A stretch of DNA of 64,000 bases from Pelorhabdus rhamnosifermentans (GCF_018835585.1 NZ_JAHGVE010000005.1:62001-126000); one strand, 5' to 3'. Shown: positions 35,566 to 45,216, numbered from the stretch's first letter. Notes: a model not told the origin generated them from the letters alone. Made by a program: numbers and translations.

Positions 35566-37356
35566 TTGCAAAAGCATACGCATGAAAAACCGGCTATAAT
35601 TACCAAACCAGCCTTCTTAACTGAAGAGATCACTACTGTTCTTAATTCAGTGTATAATGGCGTCATGATTGTCAATAGTGAGGGACGAATCGCCTTAATT
35701 AATCATGCTGCAGCATCACTCATCGGATTTTCATCAGAAAAAATTATCGGTCGGCCAGTTGATGACGTTATTCCCAATACTGGGCTGCTGCGAGTACTGA
35801 AGACCGGGATTGCTGAAATCAATCAACACATGAATATGGGGCAAGAAATCATACTCACCAATCGATCCCCTATTTATAAAAAGAATGAAATAATTGGCGC
35901 AGTTGCTATTTTCCAAGACATTACCGAACTGACAGCTGTTATAACAGAACTGGAAGACGTCAAAAAACTGAAAAGTACGTTGGAATCTATTTTAGAAGCA
36001 CTTGAAGAGGGCATTGTAGTAATAAATAAGCAAGGCATTATTACCAAAATGAATCGAGCCTACGGTAATTTTCTCGGATTAGACCCACAAAAAGTTGTTG
36101 GGAAACCAATTGTTGACGTTATTCAAAACACTCGAATGCACTTAGTCGCTCAAAGCGGGAATGCGGAATTCGCTGAATTTCAGCAAATCAATAATCATGT
36201 CTGTGTTGTTACACGAATACCTATTTTAAAAGATGGCGAAATCATTGGTGCTGTAGGAAACGTCATATTTCAGGACGTCAAGGATGTAAGAGTTCTTGCT
36301 TCAAAGGTGAATAAATTGCAATCTGAATTAGAATTTTATAAAGAAGAATTCAGCAAAGTAAATGTTGGGAAATATACTTTTGAAAATATAATTGGCAATA
36401 ACGAAAAAATGGTATGGCTTAAAAAGATTGCTCTAAAAGCCGCAAAAGGTACTTCAACGGTACTAATATTAGGTGAGAGCGGCACTGGAAAAGAGTTATT
36501 TGCTCATTCGATTCATAATGCCAGTACCCGCCAGCAAGGACCTTTGATTAAGGTAAATTGTGGTGCGCTGCCTGAAACACTGTTAGAAGCAGAATTATTT
36601 GGTTATGAGGAAGGCGCCTTTACGGGTGCCCGCAAAGGTGGAAAACCAGGAAAATTTGAATTAGCCAATGGCGGAACGATTCTGCTTGATGAAATTGGCG
36701 AACTCCCAATCGCAATGCAAGTTAAACTCTTGCGTGTACTCCAAGAACGGGAACTCGAACGTGTGGGTGGCACAACAACAATTAAGTTAAACATTCGTGT
36801 TATTGCGGCTACCAGCCGGGATCTGGAAAAAATGATTGAACAAAATCAGTTCCGTCAAGATTTATATTATCGACTAAATGTATTTACATTAAACATCCCA
36901 CCACTACGGGAAAGATTGGATGATATTCCAGCACTATGCGAAATACTCCTAAAAAAAATTAATCGCCAAGTTGAACATTGGGTCGAAGAAATATCGCCTG
37001 CCGCCTTAGATTTACTGATGAAATATTGTTGGCCCGGCAACATCCGTGAATTGGAAAATGTGTTGGAACGGACTATTAACTTAATGGATGACGAAACCGT
37101 CATCCATCCGGAACATTTACCGCCAATTTTAAAAAAAGCCCATGGAGTCTTGACCACAGAAGATAATTCAGCAGCCTTTGATCTAGAAATAATAATAAAT
37201 AAAGCTGAGCAACAAGCTATTAAACGGGCACTTGATGCGTCAGGGGGCAATAAAACCAAGGCCGCTAAGATACTTGGAGTTCACCGTTCCGCATTTTATC
37301 AGAAAATGCGAAAATACAACATGGTGGATATAGATACTCCCCCGCATCTCCTGTAG
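35566..37356 (+). CDS. Sigma-54-dependent activator with two PAS domains (PAS-PAS-AAA-Fis)
   Basis: This 596-residue protein starts at TTG 35566, 7 nt after AGGAGG. It has two PAS sensor domains (about 25-120 and 145-240), a short coiled linker, and an AAA+ domain with Walker A GESGTGKE (303-310), the sigma-54 contact loop GAFTGA (350-355) and Walker B GGTILLDEIGEL. It ends in a Fis-type helix-turn-helix (GNKTKAAKILGVHRSAFYQK). It opens sigma-54 promoters with ATP and must act on the divergent GntP operon, whose -24/-12 promoter faces it. The PAS ligand is unknown. Confidence 0.93.
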   Translation: MQKHTHEKPAIITKPAFLTEEITTVLNSVYNGVMIVNSEGRIALINHAAASLIGFSSEKIIGRPVDDVIPNTGLLRVLKTGIAEINQHMNMGQEIILTNRSPIYKKNEIIGAVAIFQDITELTAVITELEDVKKLKSTLESILEALEEGIVVINKQGIITKMNRAYGNFLGLDPQKVVGKPIVDVIQNTRMHLVAQSGNAEFAEFQQINNHVCVVTRIPILKDGEIIGAVGNVIFQDVKDVRVLASKVNKLQSELEFYKEEFSKVNVGKYTFENIIGNNEKMVWLKKIALKAAKGTSTVLILGESGTGKELFAHSIHNASTRQQGPLIKVNCGALPETLLEAELFGYEEGAFTGARKGGKPGKFELANGGTILLDEIGELPIAMQVKLLRVLQERELERVGGTTTIKLNIRVIAATSRDLEKMIEQNQFRQDLYYRLNVFTLNIPPLRERLDDIPALCEILLKKINRQVEHWVEEISPAALDLLMKYCWPGNIRELENVLERTINLMDDETVIHPEHLPPILKKAHGVLTTEDNSAAFDLEIIINKAEQQAIKRALDASGGNKTKAAKILGVHRSAFYQKMRKYNMVDIDTPPHLL

Positions 37357-37412
37357 ATAGTCTTCATTCACCACGAGTAAGCGCCCAGATTGTTCCAACC
37401 CTAGCGCACGTC

Positions 37413-37450
37413 AAAAGGCTCCATAGACAATATGTCTACGGAGCCTTATT
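37413..37450 (+). terminator. Terminator of the sigma-54 activator gene
   Basis: AAGGCTCCATAGAC / GTCTACGGAGCCTT, then ATTTTAC. Confidence 0.8.
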
Positions 37451-37507
37451 TTACATAGGATGGCAGGTGGGAGAAGCCTACGTTGCGCGTAGCAATCGTA
37501 GCAATAA

Positions 37508-37533
37508 AAAAAGGTACCCCGCAAAGAGCACCT
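37508..37533 (-). terminator. Likely terminator of the guanylate-kinase-like gene
   Basis: Minus strand AGGTGCTC-TTTGC-GGGGTACCT followed by seven uridines (TTTTTTT). The stem is imperfect. Confidence 0.55.
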
Positions 37534-37742
37534 AAAATCAGGACATTAATACATAAACAGTTTAAAAATAACAAACGACACTACCCTTACCTGCTACATG
37601 AGTGATAACCGTCACAACAAAAATAACTTGCATAAAATATGTACCAAGTCTAGCCACATGATCACCCCAAGAACAGTTTAACATTCTTTTAGCGTTCAGT
37701 GATACCGGAAATACTTGGACAAATCGGCTCGACTTTCCTGAT

Positions 37743-38330
37743 CTATTCTGCGGGTTCCTTTCCTTCCATGGCACAGGTCTTATGACTTGAATTCGCTAAG
37801 TCCAATATAGCGACAATCTGACGCATCGTAACCTCAATAGAACCCGTATTTTTCACTACATGATCAGCAATCTGCCAATTATTAAACTCGCCATTAGCTT
37901 CCGCATATTCAAGCAGCACCTTAATATCCTCTGCGCTTTTCTCTTGAGCTAAATAACGGCTGATAATCTCATCTTTGTCAACTAGAATATAGATGGATTC
38001 CAAATGCCCACTAAGTAACTTTTTCAACTGATTATAACCAGTCGCATCGATATCCACAACCGAAACAGGATGTAGTTTGATTTTATTGAGAACTTCATCT
38101 TTGCTAAGTCCATAGGAATCGCCAGAATAATTGGCTTTCTCAATATGTTGTATCGTGGCAAAATCCGCCTTGCTGACAAAGTAATAGTCTTTGCCGTTTT
38201 CTTCATTCTTTTTGGGAAGACGCGTAGTATGGCTTACTAGCGCAGGAATACCATAATTCTCAAAAAGCTGTTTCACGATTGTCGTCTTGCCTGATGCGGG
38301 CGGACCAATAATTGCATACAACTTATTCAT
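37743..38330 (-). CDS. Guanylate-kinase-like P-loop protein
   Basis: This 195-residue P-loop protein has Walker A GPPASGKTT (9-17) and the guanylate-kinase-type HTTRLPKKNEENGKDYYFVS segment, equivalent to TTRxPRxGExxGxDYxFV. A typical Gmk has a full GMP site; here HIEKANYSGDSYGLSKDEV replaces the usual E...G.YYGT, with the family's Y-G step kept. It could phosphorylate GMP or be a divergent paralogue of housekeeping Gmk. AGGGGG lies upstream. It is monocistronic; its terminator is at about 37508-37533. Confidence 0.75.
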   Translation of the reverse strand: MNKLYAIIGPPASGKTTIVKQLFENYGIPALVSHTTRLPKKNEENGKDYYFVSKADFATIQHIEKANYSGDSYGLSKDEVLNKIKLHPVSVVDIDATGYNQLKKLLSGHLESIYILVDKDEIISRYLAQEKSAEDIKVLLEYAEANGEFNNWQIADHVVKNTGSIEVTMRQIVAILDLANSSHKTCAMEGKEPAE

Positions 38331-38482
38331 CCTAAATTCCCCCTGAAGAAAACTTTTTCAGTCCTTACCTATATTATCGATAATTTATCTCTACTACTTA
38401 AGAGTTATTGACTTTTAAAGTTATCAACATTGAAATCGCCCTTATTCCTGCTCCTTTGGTGATAAGCTTCTTATTCCATCTG

Positions 38483-40228
38483 CTATTTAGGCTGTCCGCC
38501 ATGGTTTCTTTTTTTAAATTGGGTGTTGTATAGTTTGCTGTAAAGCCCACCGACTGCTATGAGTTCGGTATGGGTGCCTCGTTCGACGATTTGGCCTTTA
38601 TTCATGACGAGGATTAAGTCGGCTTGTTGAACGGTGGATAAACGGTGAGCAATGACAAAGGAAGTCCGACCGATCATAAGCGTGTCCAATGCCTGCTGAA
38701 CCAAAGCTTCGCTTTCGGTGTCAAGAGCGGAAGTGGCTTCGTCGAGAATGAGAACGCGGGGATTTTTCAAAATCGCCCGGGCAATAGCAATTCTTTGCCG
38801 CTGTCCGCCGGATAGCTTCGCTCCCCGTTCGCCAATCATGCACTGATATTGTCCCGTCGTATTCATAATAAATTGATGGGCATTGGCTGCTTTAGATGCA
38901 GCAATCACCTGCTCTTCAGTGGCATCAAGATTGCCATAGAGAATGTTTTGATAGATAGTGCCATTAAAGAGAGTGGTTTCCTGGGGAACGATACCGATTT
39001 GCTTGCGAAGAGATTCAAGCGTCACAGTCTTAATCTCAATACTGTCAATAGTAATGTGCCCGGACGCAGGGTCGTAAAAGCGGGGAATCAGGTTGGCAAT
39101 AGTGGTCTTGCCCGCACCACTCGGACCGACTAGGGCGACCATTTGACCGGGATTGGCGGTAAAGGTGAGATTGGTAAGAACAGGTTCGCCGGGTTTATAT
39201 TCAAAAGTGACGTTGTGGAACTCGACTTGGCCCTTGATAGGGGGCAGAGGAACAGCGCTAAGGCAATCAATGATAGCGGGCTTGATGTCTAGTACGTCGA
39301 AGACACGCTGGGCGGCGGCCAGCGCGCGCTGGATATTACCGTAGACATTGCTCAGACGTTTGACAGGGTTGGAGAGGTTAGTTGCCAAAGCAATAAAGGC
39401 GACAAGATCGCCAGAGGTGATTTCACTTTGGATGACTTCGCGCCCGCCATACCAGATGATGGCAGTTATCCCAAGGGCCGAAAAAATATTGATGATTGGA
39501 GTGATGACCGCCGAAACTTGTACGGTTTTCATTTGCGCACGGAAATTGTTGTTGTTTTCATTGTCGAAGCGGTTCAGTTCGTATTTTTCCTGGACGAAGG
39601 ACTGAATGATTTTGATCGACGAAATCGATTCCTGGAGAAAGGCGGTAATGTCCGCAGCCCGTTCTTGGAGAATCCGGCTTTTCACCCGAAGCTTGCGGCC
39701 AGAGATGTTGATCGCCTGGATGATGAAGGGAAAGCTAATAAAGGTCAGCAAGGAGAGCTTCCAGTCGATGTAAAACATATAAGCGATGGAACCGACCAGA
39801 ACGACGGACTGGCCAACCAGGTCGATCACGTTGTCAACGAGGGCACTTTGCAGGGCACTGACGTCATTGGTAATGTAGCTCATAATGGCCCCAGTTTGGC
39901 GGGATTCAAAAAAAGCCAGTGATAGGCGCTGCATATGCCGATAGATAGCTCGGCGGATGTCGATGACGACTTTCTGGGCAACGTAGGCCATAAAATAAGT
40001 TTGCCCGTACAAAAATACGCTTTGCAGGACAATGACAACGACAATACTAATGGTGATGTAATTAAGGGCGGCAAAATCTTTACTCACAAGCACTTTGTCG
40101 ATAAGCTTGCTGACGATAGCGGGGATATATAAGTTTGCTCCTTGAGCCAGAGCGGTACAAGTTAAAGCGACAATAATTCTTAAGATATATGGTTTTACAT
40201 AACTAAGCAGACGCAGGTAAAGATTCAT
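38483..40228 (-). CDS. ABC exporter, fused permease and ATPase (MsbA-like)
   Basis: This 581-residue half-transporter has six membrane helices (about 15-310), then a nucleotide-binding domain with GPSGAGKTTIANLIPRFYDP (Walker A), LSGGQRQRIAIARAIL (signature) and VLILDEATSALD (Walker B) with the H-loop IAHRLST. It works as a dimer. In a diderm, an MsbA-type lipid A flippase is a reasonable guess, but drug or peptide export fits as well. It is monocistronic, and GGAGG is 5 nt from the ATG. Confidence 0.9.
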   Translation of the reverse strand: MNLYLRLLSYVKPYILRIIVALTCTALAQGANLYIPAIVSKLIDKVLVSKDFAALNYITISIVVVIVLQSVFLYGQTYFMAYVAQKVVIDIRRAIYRHMQRLSLAFFESRQTGAIMSYITNDVSALQSALVDNVIDLVGQSVVLVGSIAYMFYIDWKLSLLTFISFPFIIQAINISGRKLRVKSRILQERAADITAFLQESISSIKIIQSFVQEKYELNRFDNENNNNFRAQMKTVQVSAVITPIINIFSALGITAIIWYGGREVIQSEITSGDLVAFIALATNLSNPVKRLSNVYGNIQRALAAAQRVFDVLDIKPAIIDCLSAVPLPPIKGQVEFHNVTFEYKPGEPVLTNLTFTANPGQMVALVGPSGAGKTTIANLIPRFYDPASGHITIDSIEIKTVTLESLRKQIGIVPQETTLFNGTIYQNILYGNLDATEEQVIAASKAANAHQFIMNTTGQYQCMIGERGAKLSGGQRQRIAIARAILKNPRVLILDEATSALDTESEALVQQALDTLMIGRTSFVIAHRLSTVQQADLILVMNKGQIVERGTHTELIAVGGLYSKLYNTQFKKRNHGGQPK

Positions 40229-40578
40229 TTTTCCTCCTATTGAGATATTAGTTCAAATAACAACCATTGCAAGTTTGCTACAACGTCATTTAATACAGAT
40301 AAGCTTCCCTTAGCCTTCAAAGCCAAAAGTTGACTGACCCAAATAACAAGGTTGATAATGTCTTATTTGTCACCATGTTATTGCGTCTTTAAATATAGCA
40401 TATTCTGTCAAAATTCGCTACTGGAGTCCCTAATTTATTACCTACCAAATTGAGGAACATCTCACTGTAGCATCCCTTTAACATACAAAACTATGTAACA
40501 GGTACCAAAAAATACAAAAGCGACAAGACTCCGAATCCCTGAAGCCTTGCCGTTACTATATTCTCATTTAGACATTGG
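40229..40578. other. Gene-free stretch
   Basis: AT-rich with no ORF that has a start signal. It holds the hairpin at 40522-40550, probably the terminator of the RpiB-type gene, and the promoter region of the ABC exporter. Confidence 0.4.
40522..40550 (-). terminator. Imperfect hairpin of the CAAGGCTTC family
   Basis: CAAGACTCC / GAAGCCTTG. The sequence resembles the terminators at 41387, 45281, 50940 and 54846. It lies just downstream of the RpiB-type gene. Confidence 0.5.
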
Positions 40579-41217
40579 TTAAGCTAATACTTGCTTGATA
40601 TAATCCGCAATTTTATGATTTTTGCAGTTTGCAAAGAAGTATTCCTGAAATCTTTCTCCACTGACTGCCCCCTTTAACAACTCTTGATCAATATTTCTTA
40701 AAACAGTCATAATATCTTGCTGAGTTACTTTTTTTACTTCATCCAAGATTTTCTTGTTTCGTTGTTCTGGAATTACTCTTTCTTTTGGATAACCTTGTCC
40801 GCTTTCACCTTCGAATAATTTCTCGAAAATATATTGAAGATTTAACTCAGCACCCCAGCCAAATCCTTTTGCAAATGGTAAAGCAATTGCATTTCCATTA
40901 TTGATTTGAGCAAACATATATGCGTCGGATGAGTCCACCACATGTCCACATAACACTCCTGGAAAAGCGTTGCAAGCTAACATCGCACCTTCTCCTGTAC
41001 CGCATCCTGTTATTACATAATCTGCCGCTTTTGAGTTTAACAATATGGCTGCAAGAATTCCATTTTGCACATAAGTCAATTGTTGCTTATCATCTGCACT
41101 ATACATCCCGTAGTTGAATACTTCATGTCCCATTGGTTCTACCACTTTTTTCAAAGTGGTAGAGATCATTTCATTTTTAGCTGCTTGGCTATTTTCATTT
41201 ATTAATGCTATTTTCAC
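40579..41217 (-). CDS. RpiB/LacA/LacB family sugar-phosphate isomerase
   Basis: This 212-residue protein contains the RpiB signature: VITGCGTGEGAMLACNAFPGVLCG, with the catalytic Cys, and the DSSDAYMFAQINNGNAIALP stretch. RpiB enzymes interconvert ribose-5-phosphate and ribulose-5-phosphate; this longer form with about 60 extra C-terminal residues is seen in uncharacterised members. It starts at GTG 41217 after GGGAGG. It is monocistronic, with no sugar kinase nearby to name the substrate. Confidence 0.82.
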   Translation of the reverse strand: MKIALINENSQAAKNEMISTTLKKVVEPMGHEVFNYGMYSADDKQQLTYVQNGILAAILLNSKAADYVITGCGTGEGAMLACNAFPGVLCGHVVDSSDAYMFAQINNGNAIALPFAKGFGWGAELNLQYIFEKLFEGESGQGYPKERVIPEQRNKKILDEVKKVTQQDIMTVLRNIDQELLKGAVSGERFQEYFFANCKNHKIADYIKQVLA

Positions 41218-41386
41218 GTTCCATGCCTCCCATAATATAATTTATACTATATATCAATAGTATAACATACCGTTATTTCATATTCTTGCCAATATTTCTT
41301 ATAAATATTGCATATATTGAACATAATTACCATAGGAAAAGATGTACGGATACAAAAACATGAACCGTTACCTTAATTTTTAAAAA

Positions 41387-41420
41387 ATGGCAAGGCTCAG
41401 AGCTCCTGAAGCCTTGCCAT
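41387..41420. terminator. Terminator hairpin of the CAAGGCTTC family
   Basis: ATGGCAAGGCTCAG / CTGAAGCCTTGCCAT, a strong stem downstream of the PagL-like gene. Confidence 0.7.
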
Positions 41421-41509
41421 TGCTATATTCTAGCTGCAATCACCGCTTTAAATGTACATTTTTTACCACTATCCTTGTTTAATTTGTCACCGTCACGGAA
41501 TTCTCTGAT

Positions 41510-42082
41510 TTAAAAATTTGTTACAAAACCAACTGAAACTCCATGGGCGTTATAAGAAGGATTATGAGCTTCGGAATGTAAACCATTAGAAACATGCATT
41601 AGCATATATCCGATACTTACTGAAGAATTTGGGCTGAATTTATAAATAAATCGAGGCCCGATCCGCCACATAAAATTATAATATTCCCCTCCGGCCGGAA
41701 ACTTCTTATTATATACGATAAATCCACCGCTCATATCTACTACTGCAGATAGCTTGCCAGAGCGATACTTTTCATTGCGAACCATGTAAACAGGCCCAAT
41801 ACCTACTGCCGAACTTTCTTGTGTCTGAGTCTGTTGCTTAAAAATTATGTTTCCTTGTGGCCGAGTAATTGTAATACCGCGATATACAGACCTACCCTTT
41901 TTTTCAGAAATTTTATTAAGTATATGTAGTGACACCGTATCAAGATCGCGGGTTTTTGCAGTTGGTGTCAAATAGTCCCAATCCATTTCAAGCTTAGAAT
42001 CATTCGCATAGCAATATGACATTCCCGGCATACAAACCAGTAAAAAGTTAATGATAATTACCAAACAAATTAAATTACGCAC
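41510..42082 (-). CDS. PagL-like lipid A deacylase (acyloxyacyl hydrolase family)
   Basis: This 190-residue exported protein has a start at GTG 42082, which follows AGGAG by 9 nt and gives a signal peptide (RNLICLVIIINFLLVCMPGM, cleaved near SYCYA). The C-terminal third has GYMLMHVSNGLHSEAHNPSYN, the PagL His-Ser active-site region, and ends VSVGFVTNF with the terminal Phe of an outer-membrane barrel. PagL removes the 3-O acyl chain of lipid A. Its presence implies LPS in this Firmicute. It is monocistronic. Confidence 0.75.
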   Translation of the reverse strand: MRNLICLVIIINFLLVCMPGMSYCYANDSKLEMDWDYLTPTAKTRDLDTVSLHILNKISEKKGRSVYRGITITRPQGNIIFKQQTQTQESSAVGIGPVYMVRNEKYRSGKLSAVVDMSGGFIVYNKKFPAGGEYYNFMWRIGPRFIYKFSPNSSVSIGYMLMHVSNGLHSEAHNPSYNAHGVSVGFVTNF

Positions 42083-42506
42083 AATATGCCACTCCTGCTT
42101 ATATGATTTTTTTATAATGACAATTATTGTGTCCACTTACACCCCAAATACAGCACTAGGCCTGCTTTCTCTATTGCAAAAACTAGTAACCGTAACCAGA
42201 ATTGTTGGACACTACAATCTTTTCTCAACTAATGAACTATATGACAATGTAAATTATATCATATACATACATGATTATTCTCTTTTTATTCGCAACCTAC
42301 TAGAAATTCTTTACACCACTGGCACAAGGTTTAGAAAATTGTTTGCAAATCTAATAAAGCCTTGCTATTGATTTTTTTTACAATAAAGTAAATGCGTCCT
42401 GCATATAAATGGGTTTTCTAAACTTATAATACACCAAAAAATGTTTGGCATTACAAAATCATTTTCGAAGATAATATTATCAAAAGCGTAGAAAGGGCGG
42501 ACAGCT
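42083..42506. other. Gene-free stretch between PagL and the PrcB-domain gene
   Basis: AT-rich, no supported ORF. ACACTACAATCTTTTC at 42211 resembles ACACTACAATCTATTC at 47326, perhaps a shared remnant. An AAAGGGCGG ribosome site ends the stretch. Confidence 0.35.
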
Positions 42507-43340
42507 ATGAAACACAAATGCGGACAGAAAACTAGACGAAGACGGTACAAAAAATTTCTAGCTGCAATTGCTAGCGCAGCCGTGCTGTCGTCGACATCGC
42601 TTCCAGGATTGCCAATCTCCCCTGTTCATGCTTCAAACAAAAATGATTTTAATGACAATTCGAATCTACCCCTAATCCCAAGCGATTCACACCCCACGGA
42701 TATTGCTTGGCCAAATCATGGGATACGCAAACAGGACGAAGCAAACAAGCCTATTTTTAAACGAAAAGAAGATAGCCAAACACTCGGAATCTTAATTAAG
42801 ATAATGAATCAAGGAAATGCTTTGTCATCCTCGTTAAACAGCATCGCTCCTAATTCAGCAGTACCCGGTGCACTGCCAACCCGTTTAGCTAAAGGGCAAA
42901 TTCTGTATCAAACAAATACTTTTAAAGATTGGGCCTGGTTGGGCAATGCTTATCCTAAGGATATGACGTTTGGTGCTTTTCTTCAAGACCCTAGGTCTTC
43001 GCTTGAAGCCTCTACCCTTATTTCGGATAATCCCACAAATCCGCTCAACGGTGTTGATTTCAACAAACAATTTGTTATATATGCTTATCTTGGTTCGGTA
43101 GCTACTCAAGGTTATGGCATTGGTATTGAATCAATTACGCAAACAGGAAATAGCCTTGACGTCACAGTAAGATTCAAAGACCCTCCCTCAGCCGGAGGTG
43201 ATCTACCGTCTACCAAGCTTGCTGATTTTATTCCTGTCAACCGTGGAAGTCTGGACTTTACTAAGCCGATTCACATCACGTTCAGAGATTCCAAAGGAGC
43301 AGTGCTAGCTAACTACGATGTCCCGCTGGCAGGAAAATAA
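42507..43340 (+). CDS. Secreted protein with PrcB-like C-terminal domain
   Basis: This 277-residue protein has a long basic N-terminus (MKHKCGQKTRRRRYKK) and a hydrophobic signal segment to about residue 43 (PVHA-SN). A low-complexity region follows. From about 185 comes a domain reading FVIYAYLGSVATQGYGIGIESI and LDVTVRFKDPPSAGG, which resembles the PrcB C-terminal domain (protease-complex modulator; the GGY motif is here QGY). No protease gene is adjacent. Function unknown; the domain call is by eye. Confidence 0.55.
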   Translation: MKHKCGQKTRRRRYKKFLAAIASAAVLSSTSLPGLPISPVHASNKNDFNDNSNLPLIPSDSHPTDIAWPNHGIRKQDEANKPIFKRKEDSQTLGILIKIMNQGNALSSSLNSIAPNSAVPGALPTRLAKGQILYQTNTFKDWAWLGNAYPKDMTFGAFLQDPRSSLEASTLISDNPTNPLNGVDFNKQFVIYAYLGSVATQGYGIGIESITQTGNSLDVTVRFKDPPSAGGDLPSTKLADFIPVNRGSLDFTKPIHITFRDSKGAVLANYDVPLAGK

Positions 43341-43357
43341 AACTCGGTCCTAAAAGC

Positions 43358-43392
43358 TGCCACTCATCTGGCTAAATAGCCTATGGGTGGCA
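43358..43392 (+). terminator. Terminator of the PrcB-domain gene
   Basis: TGCCACTCAT / ATGGGTGGCA (one G-T pair) followed by TTATTATA. Confidence 0.7.
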
Positions 43393-43531
43393 TTATTATA
43401 CTTATATGGTGCGCCCCTATAATGCATTGAGGATAAATTTTTGCCCACTGGCAAAGGCAGTTACCAATATTCCGGTATCTAGCAGGCAAATGAGGTAATA
43501 CTAGCTATATTAAATAATAGGAGGACTTACG

Positions 43532-44074
43532 ATGAATAATCAAGCAATTTTGTGGTCTATATTATTCCTACCCTTTCTGACTCTATTTTTTATGAATAAA
43601 GACGACTTAAAACGGTATTTGCCTGTCGGTATACTATCCGCATTCGCAAGTACAATAGTAGGCGACATAGGAGTTACTTTAGGCTTTTGGGTTCACCAAG
43701 AAACAGCTTATCCGTTTTATGATATAATGCCTTTTGATATTGGTTTAAATATGGTTTTAACAATGTGGCTATTCAAATTCACTTACAAGAAATTCGGGAT
43801 ATATTTGGTTACTAATATAATACTAGATATAGTATTTGCATTCTTTCTTTTTCAAATTTATTTCCCCAATAAAGGCATGATGCGTTTAGTCGACATTTCT
43901 CCTTTCCAAACATTTTTAATTGCTGTAGTACTCGCAATAATGTTATATAACTATCAAATATGGCAAGAAAGTATCTTTGCCCACGTTGAAAGAAGTAGTT
44001 TTTTTCCCAATTTACAACCAGCAGCCACCAAGCCATTACCGAAAGGCCATGAAAACAAAAAAGAAAATGAATAG
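43532..44074 (+). CDS. Small integral membrane protein, CBO0543-like
   Basis: This 180-residue protein has four to five predicted helices (7-22, 31-55, 67-82, 87-110, 125-145) and a polar C-terminal tail. The pattern of conserved acidic and aromatic residues between helices (FFMNKDDLKRYLPVG, YPFYDIMPFDIGLN) resembles the CBO0543 family of Bacilli and Clostridia, whose role is unknown. AGGAGG precedes the start. It is monocistronic. I infer nothing about function. Confidence 0.6.
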   Translation: MNNQAILWSILFLPFLTLFFMNKDDLKRYLPVGILSAFASTIVGDIGVTLGFWVHQETAYPFYDIMPFDIGLNMVLTMWLFKFTYKKFGIYLVTNIILDIVFAFFLFQIYFPNKGMMRLVDISPFQTFLIAVVLAIMLYNYQIWQESIFAHVERSSFFPNLQPAATKPLPKGHENKKENE

Positions 44075-44103
44075 GCCTAACAAATCAGAATATATATTCC
44101 ATT

Positions 44104-44127
44104 CAAAGGCGACAAGATGTCGCTTTT
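44104..44127. terminator. Bidirectional terminator
   Basis: AAAGGCGACA-AGA-TGTCGCTTTT between convergent genes. Confidence 0.7.
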
Positions 44128-44183
44128 GATTTATAGTCGACAATTGCCAGGAACCCCTTATTATATCAAAAATAAATATAAAT

Positions 44184-44963
44184 TTAACATTTACAGGTCA
44201 ATATAAGCTCATTTAGATAACTTTTTCGTATTTGACCTGAATATTGTTCATCTATCAATGTGCCAATACTATTCAACAACTGAGAACGCTTTTTTTCTTC
44301 AAGAATACGATGATCGGAGTAGGTTAGCAAAAGTTGTTCATACTCCGCACGACGATAAGTTTCTTCCGTAAGATAACTTCGCTTAATTGGTTCTTTAAAA
44401 AGACCATTAGCATAAAATTCTTGGATACTAGATTTAAATGTGCTAGCTTCCATTAACTTAAATTCGGTCTCATTTGGTTTGTATTGTTTATAATATTTTT
44501 GTACTTCATTAAAAAATGCTTGATCCCCGCCAGCTACATGATGATATTTTACTACAGCTAAGTACCCCTTTGGAGCAAGAATCTCATGAATTCTTTGATA
44601 GCGCGTTTGAGGATCCAGCCAATGAAAAGCTGTAAAAGAAACTACTAAATCAAATTTTTCTTCTGGCGGCGGGGTCCAATCTTCAAATGTTGAAACTACC
44701 ACATCAAGTTTATATTCTTTCAGATTGTCTTTAAGAACAGAAGCCATTTGTTCTCCTGGTTCTAATGCAACTACATGAAACCCGCGCTTTACAAGTTCAA
44801 TAGTTGCAATTCCAGTACCCGCCCCAATTTCAAGAATAAGAGCATTTTGCCTAAGATCCGTTAACGCGAAAAGATCGTTAAATAATTCTTGCGGATAGTG
44901 CGGACGAACTTTATGATAAAGAGTTGCTATCTCATCAAAAATTAATGCTGTTTTTCTCATCAT
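44184..44963 (-). CDS. Class I SAM-dependent methyltransferase
   Basis: This 259-residue methyltransferase has motif I LILEIGAGTGIAT (about 43-55), an acidic end of strand 2 (VALEPGEQM), and FDLVVSFTAFHWLDP for motif IV-V. The family (methyltransferase type 11/25) includes trans-aconitate-like and many small-molecule enzymes. AAGGAACCT lies just before two adjacent ATG codons. It marks the left edge of the accessory zone. Substrate unknown. Confidence 0.85.
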   Translation of the reverse strand: MMRKTALIFDEIATLYHKVRPHYPQELFNDLFALTDLRQNALILEIGAGTGIATIELVKRGFHVVALEPGEQMASVLKDNLKEYKLDVVVSTFEDWTPPPEEKFDLVVSFTAFHWLDPQTRYQRIHEILAPKGYLAVVKYHHVAGGDQAFFNEVQKYYKQYKPNETEFKLMEASTFKSSIQEFYANGLFKEPIKRSYLTEETYRRAEYEQLLLTYSDHRILEEKKRSQLLNSIGTLIDEQYSGQIRKSYLNELILTCKC

Positions 44964-45051
44964 AGGTTCCTTTCAAAGCTTCACAATATATATTATTATC
45001 TCACCAGAAATAATAAAAATAAAGGCTACGCTGTCGGTGGGCGTTGGGTAA

Positions 45052-45216
45052 ATGGCGCTCCTAACTTCGCCTTTTCTCCTCATGCATGGCGATAAAGACA
45101 CATTGGTATCCCCCAGTCAAACAGAAATTCTACATCAGGCTCTGATTGCGCAGGGCATTGAATCTACCCGTTATGTTGTCAAAGGGGCAAAACATGGCGG
45201 TGTTTATTGGAATCAA
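45052..45216 (+). pseudogene. C-terminal fragment of an alpha/beta hydrolase (esterase/peptidase type)
   Basis: SPFLLMHGDKDTLVSPSQTE then ALIAQGIESTRYVVKGAKHG is the Asp-His end of the catalytic triad of an S9/BD-FAE-type hydrolase. The nucleophile domain is missing upstream. The frame runs into repeat unit A at 45217 immediately after GGVYWNQ. It is cut on both sides and cannot be functional. Confidence 0.75.

Noticed and set aside
37562-37774. 70-codon minus-strand frame overlapping the end of the guanylate-kinase-like gene
   Set aside because: No ribosome site at any start and it overlaps the upstream gene in another frame. The hydrophobic middle is suggestive, but there is no other support.
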